A stretch of 64,000 bases of DNA from Puccinia triticina (lineage: Eukaryota > Basidiomycota > Pucciniomycetes > Pucciniales > Pucciniaceae), in assembly GCF_026914185.1 (NCBI RefSeq), contig NC_070569.1, positions 1,798,001 to 1,862,000 of the forward strand, given 5' to 3'. Shown piece after piece: positions 51,523 through 60,590 of the stretch. The translations under genes and the position numbers were made by a program. Below the pieces are notes generated by a model that ran no database searches, had not been told where the DNA came from, and saw nothing but the letters and a program-made list of their open reading frames with translations. Numbering within the stretch: the stretch's first letter is position 1; each line of letters starts with the position of its first letter.

Positions 51523-53346
51523 TTGTCATCCCACAATCTGTTCCCCACCCTTCGGCGTGTCTGTCATCCCATGCCCCCCCCATGCAATAAGAAACATGAG
51601 AGCCCCCCCCCTAACATATGTGAATCTGTGCACCTCATCAGGGACAGAAGCCATGAGTACCCGAGCCTTTGCGAGCAGAGAGCAACACCCGAAACTGTGA
51701 GCTGTCTAGACCCCCCAAAGTGGCCTACACGTGTATCCTGTGAGATGGACATCAAGGAGTGGGAAAAAGCCTTAAGCCGAGCCGGTCTGAGAGAGAAGTA
51801 CAGCGACGTCATCCGCGGTTTCAAAGTAGGCTTCCACCAAGGAATCCCAGAGCACGACCTGGGTCCTGGCATCCCTTACTTCACCCCGCCAAACCACCAA
51901 GGAGCCATGCTGGCAAGGGAAAAAATAGAGGCCACCATTGCAAAAGAGATAGCGGCAGGCAGAATGTTTGGCCCGTTCTCCCACAAACATCTGATGGAAC
52001 GATACGGGTTCTTCAGAACAAACCCCCTGGGCGCCGTGATCAACGGCAACGGATCGGTCCGCCCAATAAATGATCTATCATTCCCTCGGAACAACCCCAG
52101 GATCCCCTCAGTGAATTCCTTCGTGGACAAACTAGACTACATGACGACATGGGATGATTTCGAAGCAACATCGCGATTCTTCCGCAGTCAAACTCAGCCG
52201 CTACTCCTAGCAATCTTCGACTGGGAGAAGGCTTACCGCCAAATCCCTACCTCCAAAGACCAGTGGCAATATCTGATGGTTAAAGACTTTAACGGAGGAA
52301 TTCTCATTGATACACAAATCGCTTTCGGCGGAGTAGCGGGATGCGGTTTGTTTGGCAGACCAGCAGACGCCTGGAAAGAACTAATGCAGAAGGAGTTTGA
52401 CCTAGTCAACATCTTCCGATGGATTGACAATAATCTTTTTGTCAAAACTACCCACTCAGCGGTGGAAATGGACCACATCGTGGCGCGCTCAGAGCAGCTA
52501 GGCGTAAAGACCAATGCGACAAAGTTCTCACCATTCAAAGAAGAACAGAAGTACATCGGATTCGTCTGGAACGCCACAAAGAAAACCGTGCGCCTCCCGA
52601 ACGATAAGAAATACCAAAGGATACAACAAGTAAAGGCGTTCCTAGTTCCTGGCACCGAGTTCACCTTTGCGCAAGTCAAACAGCTAGCAGGACGACTGAA
52701 TCACGTGTCGTATATCCTCCCGCAGCTGCGTTGCTACCTCAATAGCCTATATAGATGGATGAATGAGTGGATCCACAGGCGGACGGACCGCACCCTCCCA
52801 AAAGATGCTCAGGTCGACCTCGAATATTGGCTGTCAATGCTCCTGCAATACAAAGAGACACGAATGATTCAAAACCCAGACCCCATAGAAATTGGGTGGG
52901 TGGGTGATGCCTCTACCAGCTTTGGAATCGGCGTCCTCATAGGTAAGAGGTGGGCCCAATTTCAACTAGCCCAGAACTGGGACAAAGGACCAGACCCCAA
53001 AAGGGATATCGCATGGCTTGAAACCGTTGCGATAAGACTCGGCCTCCTTGTTCTCAAAGAACTCGGAATCCGACCCGGGAAGACCCTGATTGTATGGACG
53101 GATAACACTACCACAGAAACTGTAATCCGCCAACGGAAATCTCGGCACCCGGCGGTTAACAAAGAATGGAAGATTATCCAGAAAACGCTAGTCAATATGG
53201 AGATAGACATTGTCTCTCGACGTGTCACCTCGGCGGAGAATGCGGCGGACGCTCTGTTGCGAGGGGATAAGTCGAAACATGACATGCAGTTTCAAGTAGC
53301 AGTAGTGGTACCATGGGATTTAGAATATAGACTGTTTCAGGTGTAA
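51523..53346 (+). CDS. DIRS-1 reverse transcriptase / RNase H (607 codons)
   Basis: RT about residues 130-370: FFRTNPLGAVINGNGSVRPI, NDLSFPRNNPRIPSVNSF, LLAIFDWEKAYRQIPTS (motif A Asp), QIAFGGVAGCGLFGRPADAW (motif B), FRWIDNNLFVK (motif C). In motif C the second catalytic Asp is Asn (AAT 52429-52431); DIRS-2 has WVDDNLFVK. RNase H about residues 455-590: IGWVGDASTSFGIGVLIG, AWLETVAIRLGLLVL, LIVWTDNTTTETVIRQ, SAENAADALLRGDK, all key acids present. The N-terminal 60 residues have no conserved feature, so the true start may be later. The frame is otherwise open; the RT is predicted inactive unless that Asn is tolerated. Confidence 0.82.
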   Translation: MSSHNLFPTLRRVCHPMPPPCNKKHESPPPNICESVHLIRDRSHEYPSLCEQRATPETVSCLDPPKWPTRVSCEMDIKEWEKALSRAGLREKYSDVIRGFKVGFHQGIPEHDLGPGIPYFTPPNHQGAMLAREKIEATIAKEIAAGRMFGPFSHKHLMERYGFFRTNPLGAVINGNGSVRPINDLSFPRNNPRIPSVNSFVDKLDYMTTWDDFEATSRFFRSQTQPLLLAIFDWEKAYRQIPTSKDQWQYLMVKDFNGGILIDTQIAFGGVAGCGLFGRPADAWKELMQKEFDLVNIFRWIDNNLFVKTTHSAVEMDHIVARSEQLGVKTNATKFSPFKEEQKYIGFVWNATKKTVRLPNDKKYQRIQQVKAFLVPGTEFTFAQVKQLAGRLNHVSYILPQLRCYLNSLYRWMNEWIHRRTDRTLPKDAQVDLEYWLSMLLQYKETRMIQNPDPIEIGWVGDASTSFGIGVLIGKRWAQFQLAQNWDKGPDPKRDIAWLETVAIRLGLLVLKELGIRPGKTLIVWTDNTTTETVIRQRKSRHPAVNKEWKIIQKTLVNMEIDIVSRRVTSAENAADALLRGDKSKHDMQFQVAVVVPWDLEYRLFQV

Positions 53347-53472
53347 TCTTCTTCCCGTCCCTCTCCGATAAGGCTGTCCCCCCTTTGTGCCTCCTACACC
53401 TCCTATGCCCCAGAAATAAAAACCTACTTCTTCCCCTTTCCGTGTGACTTATCGGAACGCGCCCCATCCCAT

Positions 53473-54540
53473 ATGGCCTCTGCCGAGAAACTAGAGAGTC
53501 TAACGACCTTAGCCAAGAAGGGGTCTTCTCCCCGAGACCTCTCAACCCAAGACAAACACTTCCTTCTTGGGTACCGCTGGAATACATTGAACTGCTACAA
53601 CTCCGCTGTCAAGAAATATCTCAAGTTCGCAGAGAGCACAGGACAAATCCCTTTCCAGATCCCGCTTTCCGCCAAAGATGTCTATGATTTCTGTTATTGG
53701 GCGGGTAGGACCTTCGAGTGCCAAGCCCCTCACAAAGTGTCATTGGTAACCCTTGCCAAATACTTGGCCGGCCTCCAAATGTGGCATACGATGCACGACG
53801 CTCCGTACCCTTATGAAACCAAAAACAAAGTCAACGTCCTCTTGAAGTCCTCAGCGTATATCGACGCGGAACAGTCCGCCAAACCCAAGAAAAGAGCAGT
53901 TTTGATTAGACACCTGGTAATGCTCACGTCGGCGTGGATTGAGGGGACCGAGTTCCAGAAAGCCCTCCTAGACCTAGTGATAGTCGCCTTTTGGGGCCTA
54001 GCCCGGCTAGGGGAGCTCACCTACAATGACCGAATAGGTCCCCTCCGGGAATCGGCTTCGGTGCTTGTCGGAGATGTTTGCTTCCAGACGGTGAACCTCA
54101 AAAGGAAAGCTACACTAACAATCCGCGGCGCCAAGACAGCCAGTCCCGGCGAAATCCAAGAGATCCACCTGGCTGCGAGGAAGATGATGATCTGCCCGCT
54201 CCTAGCCCTCGAAAGAAGGATTAAGAATGCCGCGGGGCACAACACCTCCCTGTTCAGATATTGGGAGTCCGGTAGTCGAGTTCACCTTACCAAACCGGCA
54301 GCGTGCCGCGCACTGTCTCAGTTCTGGAACGAACATGGGTGCACGGGGATCTCTGGCCACTCCTTCAGAGTTGGAGGGACCTCCTTCCTGCGCGAGGCTG
54401 GCGTCCACAAAGACGGCCTCCGCTGGATCGGCCGCTGGACCTCCAATTGTTACAAGCTTTACATCAGGGAATACACCAAAGAGGAAAGCGACGATACCAG
54501 CGAAATCCTACGAGAACTACAAAGATGCTGGTCTCAATAA
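53473..54540 (+). CDS. DIRS-1 tyrosine recombinase (355 codons)
   Basis: ATG 53473. The N-terminal SAM-like binding domain (YRWNTLNCYNSAVKKYLKFA) is followed by the catalytic domain: VIVAFWGLARLGELTYND (first Arg), ISGHSFRVGGTSFLREAG (HxxR), and WTSNCYKLYIREY with the nucleophile Tyr. All four signature residues are present. It would integrate a circular DNA intermediate, as in DIRS elements. It starts 126 bp after the RT stop; the spacer is C/T rich. Ends at TAA 54538. Confidence 0.85.
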   Translation: MASAEKLESLTTLAKKGSSPRDLSTQDKHFLLGYRWNTLNCYNSAVKKYLKFAESTGQIPFQIPLSAKDVYDFCYWAGRTFECQAPHKVSLVTLAKYLAGLQMWHTMHDAPYPYETKNKVNVLLKSSAYIDAEQSAKPKKRAVLIRHLVMLTSAWIEGTEFQKALLDLVIVAFWGLARLGELTYNDRIGPLRESASVLVGDVCFQTVNLKRKATLTIRGAKTASPGEIQEIHLAARKMMICPLLALERRIKNAAGHNTSLFRYWESGSRVHLTKPAACRALSQFWNEHGCTGISGHSFRVGGTSFLREAGVHKDGLRWIGRWTSNCYKLYIREYTKEESDDTSEILRELQRCWSQ

Positions 54541-55173
54541 AAACTTTACCCCCTTTGATGAAATCCCAAACTCTACTCCTCCAAGTGTGTGATAAGAGCA
54601 GAAGGCAGTCAGGCGCCCGGCTCTGTGCTTCCCCAAGCCAGAGTAATGGGTCTAGCGCCTTCGCCCACACTCCCTCCGGGGGCTTTCTGCTCCGGGAGGA
54701 TCCGGTCCGTTGCCTCTCCTCCCTCTGGGACTTCTCCCTGTTCCGCGGGGAGAAGCTCCACGAGAGCGCAGCACAAAGGATCGGGGACCATCCTCCCCCC
54801 GACCCGCACACAAGAGTCTTGGGGAGTCACTCCCTGACTTCCGGGACTCTCAACATGTGAGCAGTTAGTAGTGCCAGCGCTACTAGACAAAGTGAGCGCC
54901 AAAGAAACGCGCCGCAGCCGCCGCTGGGTGGCTGCGGCACAGAGAGGCCTGGGGTTACCGCCTCATGGCCACCTCTTAGCTTTCCCTGGTGACCTCCCCG
55001 AGGCGTCCCGGCGTGAATGGACAGGCATTTTCTGTGCACTTACCGGGAGCGCAGCGGGAGGTGGGTTGAGTCCAGGAGTGCTAATGGGAGAGGTGGCACC
55101 CTGCGCAAAACCGATTGACATTTCGTCAAAGTCTTGAGTTCGACGGGTGATTGCAGGGACCGGGACCGGTACT
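54541..55173. other. DIRS-1 3' region
   Basis: No gene. GC-rich with inverted words (gggagtcactccc near 54825; cgccgcagccgccgctgggtggctgcggc near 54910). Contains the ttaccgggagcg-agcgggaggtgggt block (55042-55072), repeated from the left end of the element. Confidence 0.5.
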
Positions 55174-55518
55174 TTAAAACCTGAAATGGATGGGAGGTTG
55201 GATGGTGTGAGGGGGGTTGGTGAGGGATGTCTGTACCCTTGTGGATGGGGTTGCCAGTGATTTGGCGGTAGTGGCTGTCTGGGTGGTAGTTGGGCTTGAT
55301 CGCTCGGTGTTCTCCCCTCTTGGTTTCCCGCCAAGACCGGCGCTGATTTGGTAGAAAACTTCTGCCTGACCCAACTTTCCCTCTGCTTCTGCCGCCATCC
55401 CTTTCTTGAATGCTTCTAGCATTGCCACTTTGATGTCCATCTTCCCAAGCCACTGTCCTGCCAAACCTGCCTCCACTCTCCCCGCTACTCCTACTGGATT
55501 CTCTGTTGGACAGTGCAA
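55174..55518 (-). pseudogene. DIRS-type ORF1 fragment, minus strand
   Basis: The minus strand reads KVAMLEAFKKGMAAEAEGKL then GQAEVFYQISAGL, which resembles the helical stretch of DIRS-1 ORF1 (ASAILMAKMVQAEKAGDDAK). The Thr/Ser/Pro-rich sequence after it fits the linker. It suggests a third, inverted DIRS-like copy truncated here. Confidence 0.4.
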
Positions 55519-56311
55519 GTGTTGCAGAAAATCTCAGCATCATGACCCCTTTTCCGTTTATGGATCTGTTTTGAGTTCGCTGAGGTTACCTGACAAGGGT
55601 TTGGTTCCTTTTGTCCCTTGCTCTCCTTCACCTCCTATTTCTTCCCATATCTCCTCTACCCCCTTTGATCCTTCTTTCCCTAACCCATCAAGCCCCTCCT
55701 CTATCTCTCCTTCCTTGCCTTCTGGAGCCCGCGATATCAATCTGGTCCAGATTCTCCTCGTTGAGGCTTTGATGGTGACCTTCTTTGGTCTTTTGGAAGG
55801 CGGGGCTGGAATTTTTGGGTGGGTAGTCCTTCCACTTCTATTTTGTCCTGCTGGTCTTGCACCTGCGTGGACGACTCTCGAGTCAGCCTTGGCTACGTTG
55901 TATCCCTCTGTTCTTGTGTATCTGCCTGAGTGTTGCTGATGCCGGCGATCTGTTTCACAGTTGCCGTCGCTGCTGCTATCAAATTTGACATACTGTTAGT
56001 GTCCTGATCCACCTAACATTTGAAATGTTTCCTGATCGGCGAGGGTCCTAAGTTTTCCTTAGTCGGCGAAAAAAGTTTTCCTGATCAGCGGGGTTGATAG
56101 GTAAGCTGAGATCGGCTGAATCCGATGGAGTCGTGGTTCTGGGTCGGCTGCTGCAGGCCCGTACCGGTTGCTCCTCAACCAACTAGGTTTCAGCGCTTGA
56201 CCACTGCGAACTCAGTTGCGGGGTGCCGCGCCTCCCCCGGGGGAGGCGCTGCTGATCAACCTCTGCCTGCGCTCTTCGGCCCTACCTGACCGGAACACCG
56301 GTCCTCTTCAA
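55519..56311. other. Unassigned region with a perfect 22-bp palindrome
   Basis: Minus-strand frames near 55560-55740 are Glu/Gly rich and may be the acidic N-terminus of the inverted ORF1 fragment. Repeated cctgatcggcg/cttagtcggcg words lie at 56030-56100. A perfect GC-rich palindrome of 22 bp lies at 56228-56249 (centre cccggg). No firm gene. Confidence 0.45.
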
Positions 56312-57068
56312 CGACGCTGCAATCCCAACCAATGACAATCTAGGATTTACGCCGTTTTTTGAGAGGAACCTCCTCGCTTTCAGGGCGCCACTCCCGCTGA
56401 CAATTTTCAACAAGGTCTGGCAGGATCGGGCGCTAGCTTATCAAGCCAAAAAGAGGATGAAGTCAGACAACGGGGACAAGGACCGCTACAACGGGTACCC
56501 ATACCCATGCAAAAACCTCCAGACCTACCAAGAATGGTCAGTGAACCATCAGGTTTTTTTTGAAGCAGTAGTTAAAATACCCAGCCAAGCCAACCTTGCA
56601 GTCTGGCTACCACTCCACAAGAAAAATTGTGATCAAATCATCAAAAGAGAAGGATTTATGACAACGCTACCCTATGATATCCACGTACGGACTAACGTGC
56701 TTACGCACCGGGTGACAATGCCGGATGGGTCCTTGTTGGTGGCAAACATTTCAATTTACCAGAAGGAGATTGTATCCACAGTACACTCAAAAGTGCTCCG
56801 ATTTGAAGAGGATGAGTTCAAAGATAACCCTTACGCCGTAGGGGGTTGCAGGTTTGGTTGGGACCCAATCACAGGCCAACCAACGGCCAAGAAAGACAAC
56901 CAGTCAAGCAAGATTCCTCTCCACCTTCAACAAATTACACCAAAAGGGGGAGCTCTTTCTACGCAACCAGGATTAGATATCCCAAAGGGACCAAGCGGGT
57001 CCAAAGATCAACACTCTAAACAAGGTGGTTTCAAAAGCAATTGTTTGGGGCCTAGCATCAACGATTGA
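56312..57068 (+). pseudogene. DIRS-2 ORF1 fragment
   Basis: FTPFFERNLLAFRAPLPLTI, FNKVWQDRALAYQ, WSVNHQVFFEAVVKIP, WLPLHKKNCDQIIKREGFMT and NPYAVGGCRFGWDP align with the conserved part of DIRS-1 ORF1. The disordered N-terminal part is missing. Stop TGA at 57066. Confidence 0.66.
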
Positions 57069-57443
57069 GACAAAGGAGGGGCGCAAGGCAATGGCGGACA
57101 TGGGGGGGAAGCGGGAATTGTGGTGGGATTGGGAATGGGGGAGGTAATGCAGGAAGGGTTTACAATAAGGGGAAATCTTATTAGTTAGCGGGTTCATTTT
57201 GATTTTTTATTCAATTAAAACTCATGGCTTCAGGGGGGTTGTCAATAGACACCTCACCACCCAGTGGTACATTTAACTCGGCGATTTAAGATTAAGTCTT
57301 AGTAGCAATGAACATGTTAAGCAATTTCTGACTAATCTCAAATGTGTCCCATACAGTAAGAGCGCCCCACATGTGAGAGAAATTGGGAGCACGTACAAGA
57401 AGAAAACGCGGAAGACCAATTAGGTGACTGGCCCGTGTCCATA
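57069..57443. other. DIRS-2 spacer between ORF1 and RT
   Basis: G-rich then AT-rich; no motif. Comparable in position to the C-rich ORF1-RT spacer of DIRS-1. Confidence 0.4.
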
Positions 57444-58290
57444 TCACGCAAGATGAACATTGGAGTGTGGGAAACAGCCTTGGAAACAGCACGCTTGTTA
57501 CCAGAGTTTCAGGACGTGCTAGAAGGATTCCGGTCTGGTTTTGACCAGGGCATCCCGGTACACAGGTTGGCAGGAAACATAACCTACTGCACACCTTCGC
57601 CTTGCTAGCAAAAGCAAAGATCAAAGAGTAAATCCACAAAGAACTAAAAGCCAGAAGGATGTTTGGACCGTTTACCTATGACCAAGTAGCCAAACGGTTC
57701 CCATTCTTCCGTACAAACCCTCTAGGGGCCGTAATAAACGGCAACGGGTTGCTGAGGCCAATAAATGACCTATCTTTTCCGCACGGTAGGGAGGAGATCC
57801 CGTCGGTCAACTCTTTCATGGACACCTGTGACTTCAAGACAACGTGGGATGACTTCAACACTGTGGCGAACTTCCTCAAAGACTTAAAGGAGCCAGTGCT
57901 CTTGGCACTTTTTGATTGGGAAAAGGCATACTGCCAAATCCCCACGGCCCCTGATCAATGGCCTTACCTCATGGTAAGGGACTTTGACGATAAACTGCTA
58001 TTGGATACAAGAATAACGTTTGGCGGTGTCGCAGGCTGCGGCTCCTTTGGCAGACCCCCGGACGCCTGGAAAAAATTGATGCTAGCAGAATTTGATGTGA
58101 TGAACATTTTCCGTTGGGTAGATGACAACCTCTTCGTGAAGAGGGTCAATTCCCAGACCCTGATGACGGATGTTGTGAAAAGGTTGGACAAACTTGGGGT
58201 GAAAACTAGTACAACAAAATACTCCCCGTTCCTGCTTGAACAGAAGTACATTGGTTTCATTTGGAATGGCACTGCATGGATTATCCCCTC
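57444..58290 (+). pseudogene. DIRS-2 reverse transcriptase
   Basis: MNIGVWETALETARLLPEFQ and FRSGFDQGIPVHRLAGN in one frame, a frameshift near 57600 and a TAA near 57630, then RMFGPFTYDQVAKRFPFFRT, NPLGAVINGNGLLRPINDLS, LLALFDWEKAYCQIPTA, ITFGGVAGCGSFGRPPDAW, FRWVDDNLFVK (catalytic VDD intact), YIGFIWNGTAW. It ends where the gtccgac satellite begins. RNase H is missing. Confidence 0.8.
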
Positions 58291-58735
58291 GGACATGCTT
58301 GTCCGACAAGAGCTCGGACAGGCATGTCTGACCAGTTGCCGGACATGGCCGTCCGACAGGTGGTGGAGCCCACCCGTCGGATCCCCCCGTTTGAGCAGAA
58401 GGCGGACATTTCTGCTCGACGGGTCCTCGAGCAGCTTGGCCCGACCACCCGTCGGACTTGTTTGACCGCTCTGCAGTCGGACAGCGCAGCCCGAGCTTCC
58501 CTCGGACTGGCTGGTCGGACCACATCGTCCGAGGAGCTTTCGGACATGTCTGTCCGACCGGCTTCCACTGGTCGGACCTGTATGTCCGACGAGTTCCCCA
58601 GTCGGACAGACCTGTCCGACAGGTTCACCGGTCGGACTAGCTTGTCCAACAGGTGTGGGTCCGACAAGTTTGACTCGTCGGACATCTCAACTCGACAGGT
58701 TCAACTCGTCGGACCAGAGATGTCCAACAAGTTAA
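58290..58735. repeat. Irregular array of gtcggac/gtccgac palindromes
   Basis: Words ggacatg-cttgtccgac, gtcggacatgtctgtccgac (58530 region) and many single gtcggac/gtccgac, about 20-30 bp apart in both orientations. It replaces the RT/RNase H connection of DIRS-2. Confidence 0.82.
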
Positions 58736-58799
58736 TCAACCCCGCGTTGCCCAAGCCACCAAGCTGGCAGCTACAGGTGGAAGCCCTTCCGGAGAGTTT

Positions 58800-58990
58800 G
58801 TTACGGGTATCCAGCTAGCCAAGAGGGCTTCCTCCCGGATAGCTGCCAGCTCGTCGAGAGGGCTTCTTCCCGGCTAGCTTCCAGCTCTCCGAGAGGGCTT
58901 CCTCCCAGATAGCTGCCAGCTCGTCGAGAGGAAATCCTCCCGGCTAGCTGGAGTGAGCTGGTTACAGCGAGATGATTTCCTCGCAGCAAG
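58800..58990. repeat. Minisatellite of the ccagct...gagaggg family
   Basis: About four units of roughly 45 bp: ccagct-g-c-agagggcttcctcccgg-tagctg. The core ccagctagccaagagggctt closely resembles ccagctcgccaagagggatt of the 26-kb array, so this palindromic family occurs at three loci in the window. Confidence 0.75.
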
Positions 58991-59017
58991 CCGGATACCT
59001 GTATCCAGCTCGCCGGG

Positions 59018-59734
59018 ATGATGACAGAGTCCTTTGGGAAGGTGGCGGTGCTCCTTTGGTCCTCCGCATGGTTAGATGCGACCGAACCGCCGCGTCCACC
59101 CAAGAAAGCAATACAGCTTCACCACCTCCTCTATCTGGCCAAGTGCATGAAGGACGGCCCCCCCAAATCCAGGGCGATATTTGATATGGCGGTGGTGGCG
59201 TTCTGGGGGATGGCCCGACTAGCTGAGCTGACCGGCTCAAACGCGACAGGACAACCTGAGCCATCTTCAACCGTTTTAGTCAAGGACACCATTGTTGAGG
59301 GACATTGCATAACCCTTGATTCTAACCTGGTCTCATTGCCTCTCCGAGGAGCAAAGACCGCCAAGCCCGGAGAGCCCCAACTACTCCATTTAAAACGGCT
59401 GGGCGGGCTCCTCTGCCCAGTAGCAGCCATCCTGCGTTGCGACAAGCCGCTCCAGGTTCAGACGGGGTACTCTTCAGTTACCAACACGGCCCCGACCAAT
59501 TCAACTTGACCCGCGCCGACGCGGTCCAACTCATCCAGCAGCTCCTGTCCAATGGTGGGTACACTGGCATATCAGGCCATTCCTTCCGGGTCGGAGGCGC
59601 TTCCCTGCGGAACGCTTTAGGGGTACCGGTAGATCAGACCTGTCACTTAGGATGCTGAAAATCAGATTGCTACAATCTGTACATCAGACACTACTCCCCA
59701 TCAGAGAAAGCTGCGGCATTAGGAATATTACATA
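59018..59734 (+). pseudogene. DIRS-2 tyrosine recombinase
   Basis: MAVVAFWGMARLAELTGSNA holds the first Arg and GISGHSFRVGGASLRNALG the HxxR. After a TGA at about 59656 (where Trp of GRWKS is expected) DCYNLYIRHYSP carries the Tyr. A frameshift lies near 59440. The N-terminal domain is missing. All four catalytic residues can still be recognised. Confidence 0.76.
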
Positions 59735-60161
59735 TTGTGTTTTTCAAGAAGCTTGGACACATTCACAAAGTTTTATTTGGGGTAGATCCTGGCAGATCCC
59801 ATATCTTTCATGTTTACTCCACGCTTAGTCTTGACAGGTGTCAGATGAGGCCCAAGCCTAAATCTAATCCCTGAGCCATCATTCTCCAGATGATGGTCAG
59901 GGAGTAGACTTTTGGAAAAAAAAAGCTCATATTTGGAACCAGAGAGGCTTTTTTCCCCTCCCAGCTGCCCCTCATCATGTAGCTAGGCTGCTGCCCTCTG
60001 CCTGATCGGAGGGACCGACCAAGCTCAGGACTGTTACACACACTAAAATCAAAGGATGGCTGTGGGATATTTAAGCGCAAAGTCTATCTGGAAGCTGAAA
60101 ATAAATCCATAACATGAAATAAAAAATTACTGAAATCGTCCAAGCTTCTTGAAAAACACAA
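59735..60161. mobile_element. TA-flanked MITE, 427 bp
   Basis: Termini ttgtgtttttcaagaagctt (left) and its complement (right), extending more weakly to about 40 bp. TA lies on both sides (59733-59734, 60162-60163), as in Tc1/mariner-type insertions. No transposase. It sits at the end of the DIRS-2 recombinase. Confidence 0.7.
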
Positions 60162-60163
60162 TA

Positions 60164-60590
60164 AGAACCTTGTATTGTGATGTGGGTCTTATTCAGTTAC
60201 TTGACGCGTGTGCAACAACAATGCTTGCTTCTTAGAGGTTTGGGTCTACCTAATGTCTCAGGCTCTCAGAAGCCAAGTTCTAGGGGCTCACATTTGGCTC
60301 TCCTAAGAAACCTCCTCCTAATAACACTAAAGAGCTGTCTTGCGGAGGAGACCCCTCTTGGCGCCCTAAGCGCCCAGCGCACACGGGCACGCTGAACAAG
60401 CCTTACGGCCTTCATCAGCCAAAAGGAGGGGCTCTTCATGCAGTCGACTTACACATTGGGAGACCTGGAACCCTTGATGAGATTAGACGGTTCGGGCCTC
60501 CCTAGAAGGGGACGGGCAAGGAAGAATCCTATGGCGCGCTCCCTTTGAAAAATGTACAGCTAAAAAAAGGCAAACAAAACTTACATGGAC
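60164..60590. other. Unassigned
   Basis: No recognised gene or repeat; gcgccctaagcgcc near 60360 is a short palindrome. Confidence 0.4.

Larger units (their letters stand above)
49373..55075 (+). mobile_element. DIRS-like (tyrosine-recombinase) retrotransposon DIRS-1
   Basis: Order: leader, ORF1 (gag-like), RT/RNase H, tyrosine recombinase. There is no integrase, protease or LTR. This gene set is unique to the DIRS order, and the absence of a methyltransferase domain after RNase H fits Ngaro-type members. The left end begins near 'ttaccgggagcgtagcggga' (49375). A matching 'ttaccgggagcgcagcggga' in the same orientation at 55042 may be the second part of a split direct repeat, which is used here as the provisional right end. 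Confidence 0.78.
56312..59734 (+). mobile_element. DIRS-like retrotransposon DIRS-2, decayed
   Basis: Same order as DIRS-1 (ORF1, RT, recombinase), but the RNase H segment is absent and replaced by two palindromic satellites (58290-58990). It carries stops and frameshifts in every gene. The end is lost in a TA-flanked MITE at 59735. Confidence 0.72.

Noticed and set aside
55406..55939. 177-codon frame with hydrophobic C-terminus
   Set aside because: Proline/serine-rich without motif; the opposite strand shows DIRS ORF1-like similarity, so it is probably a shadow.
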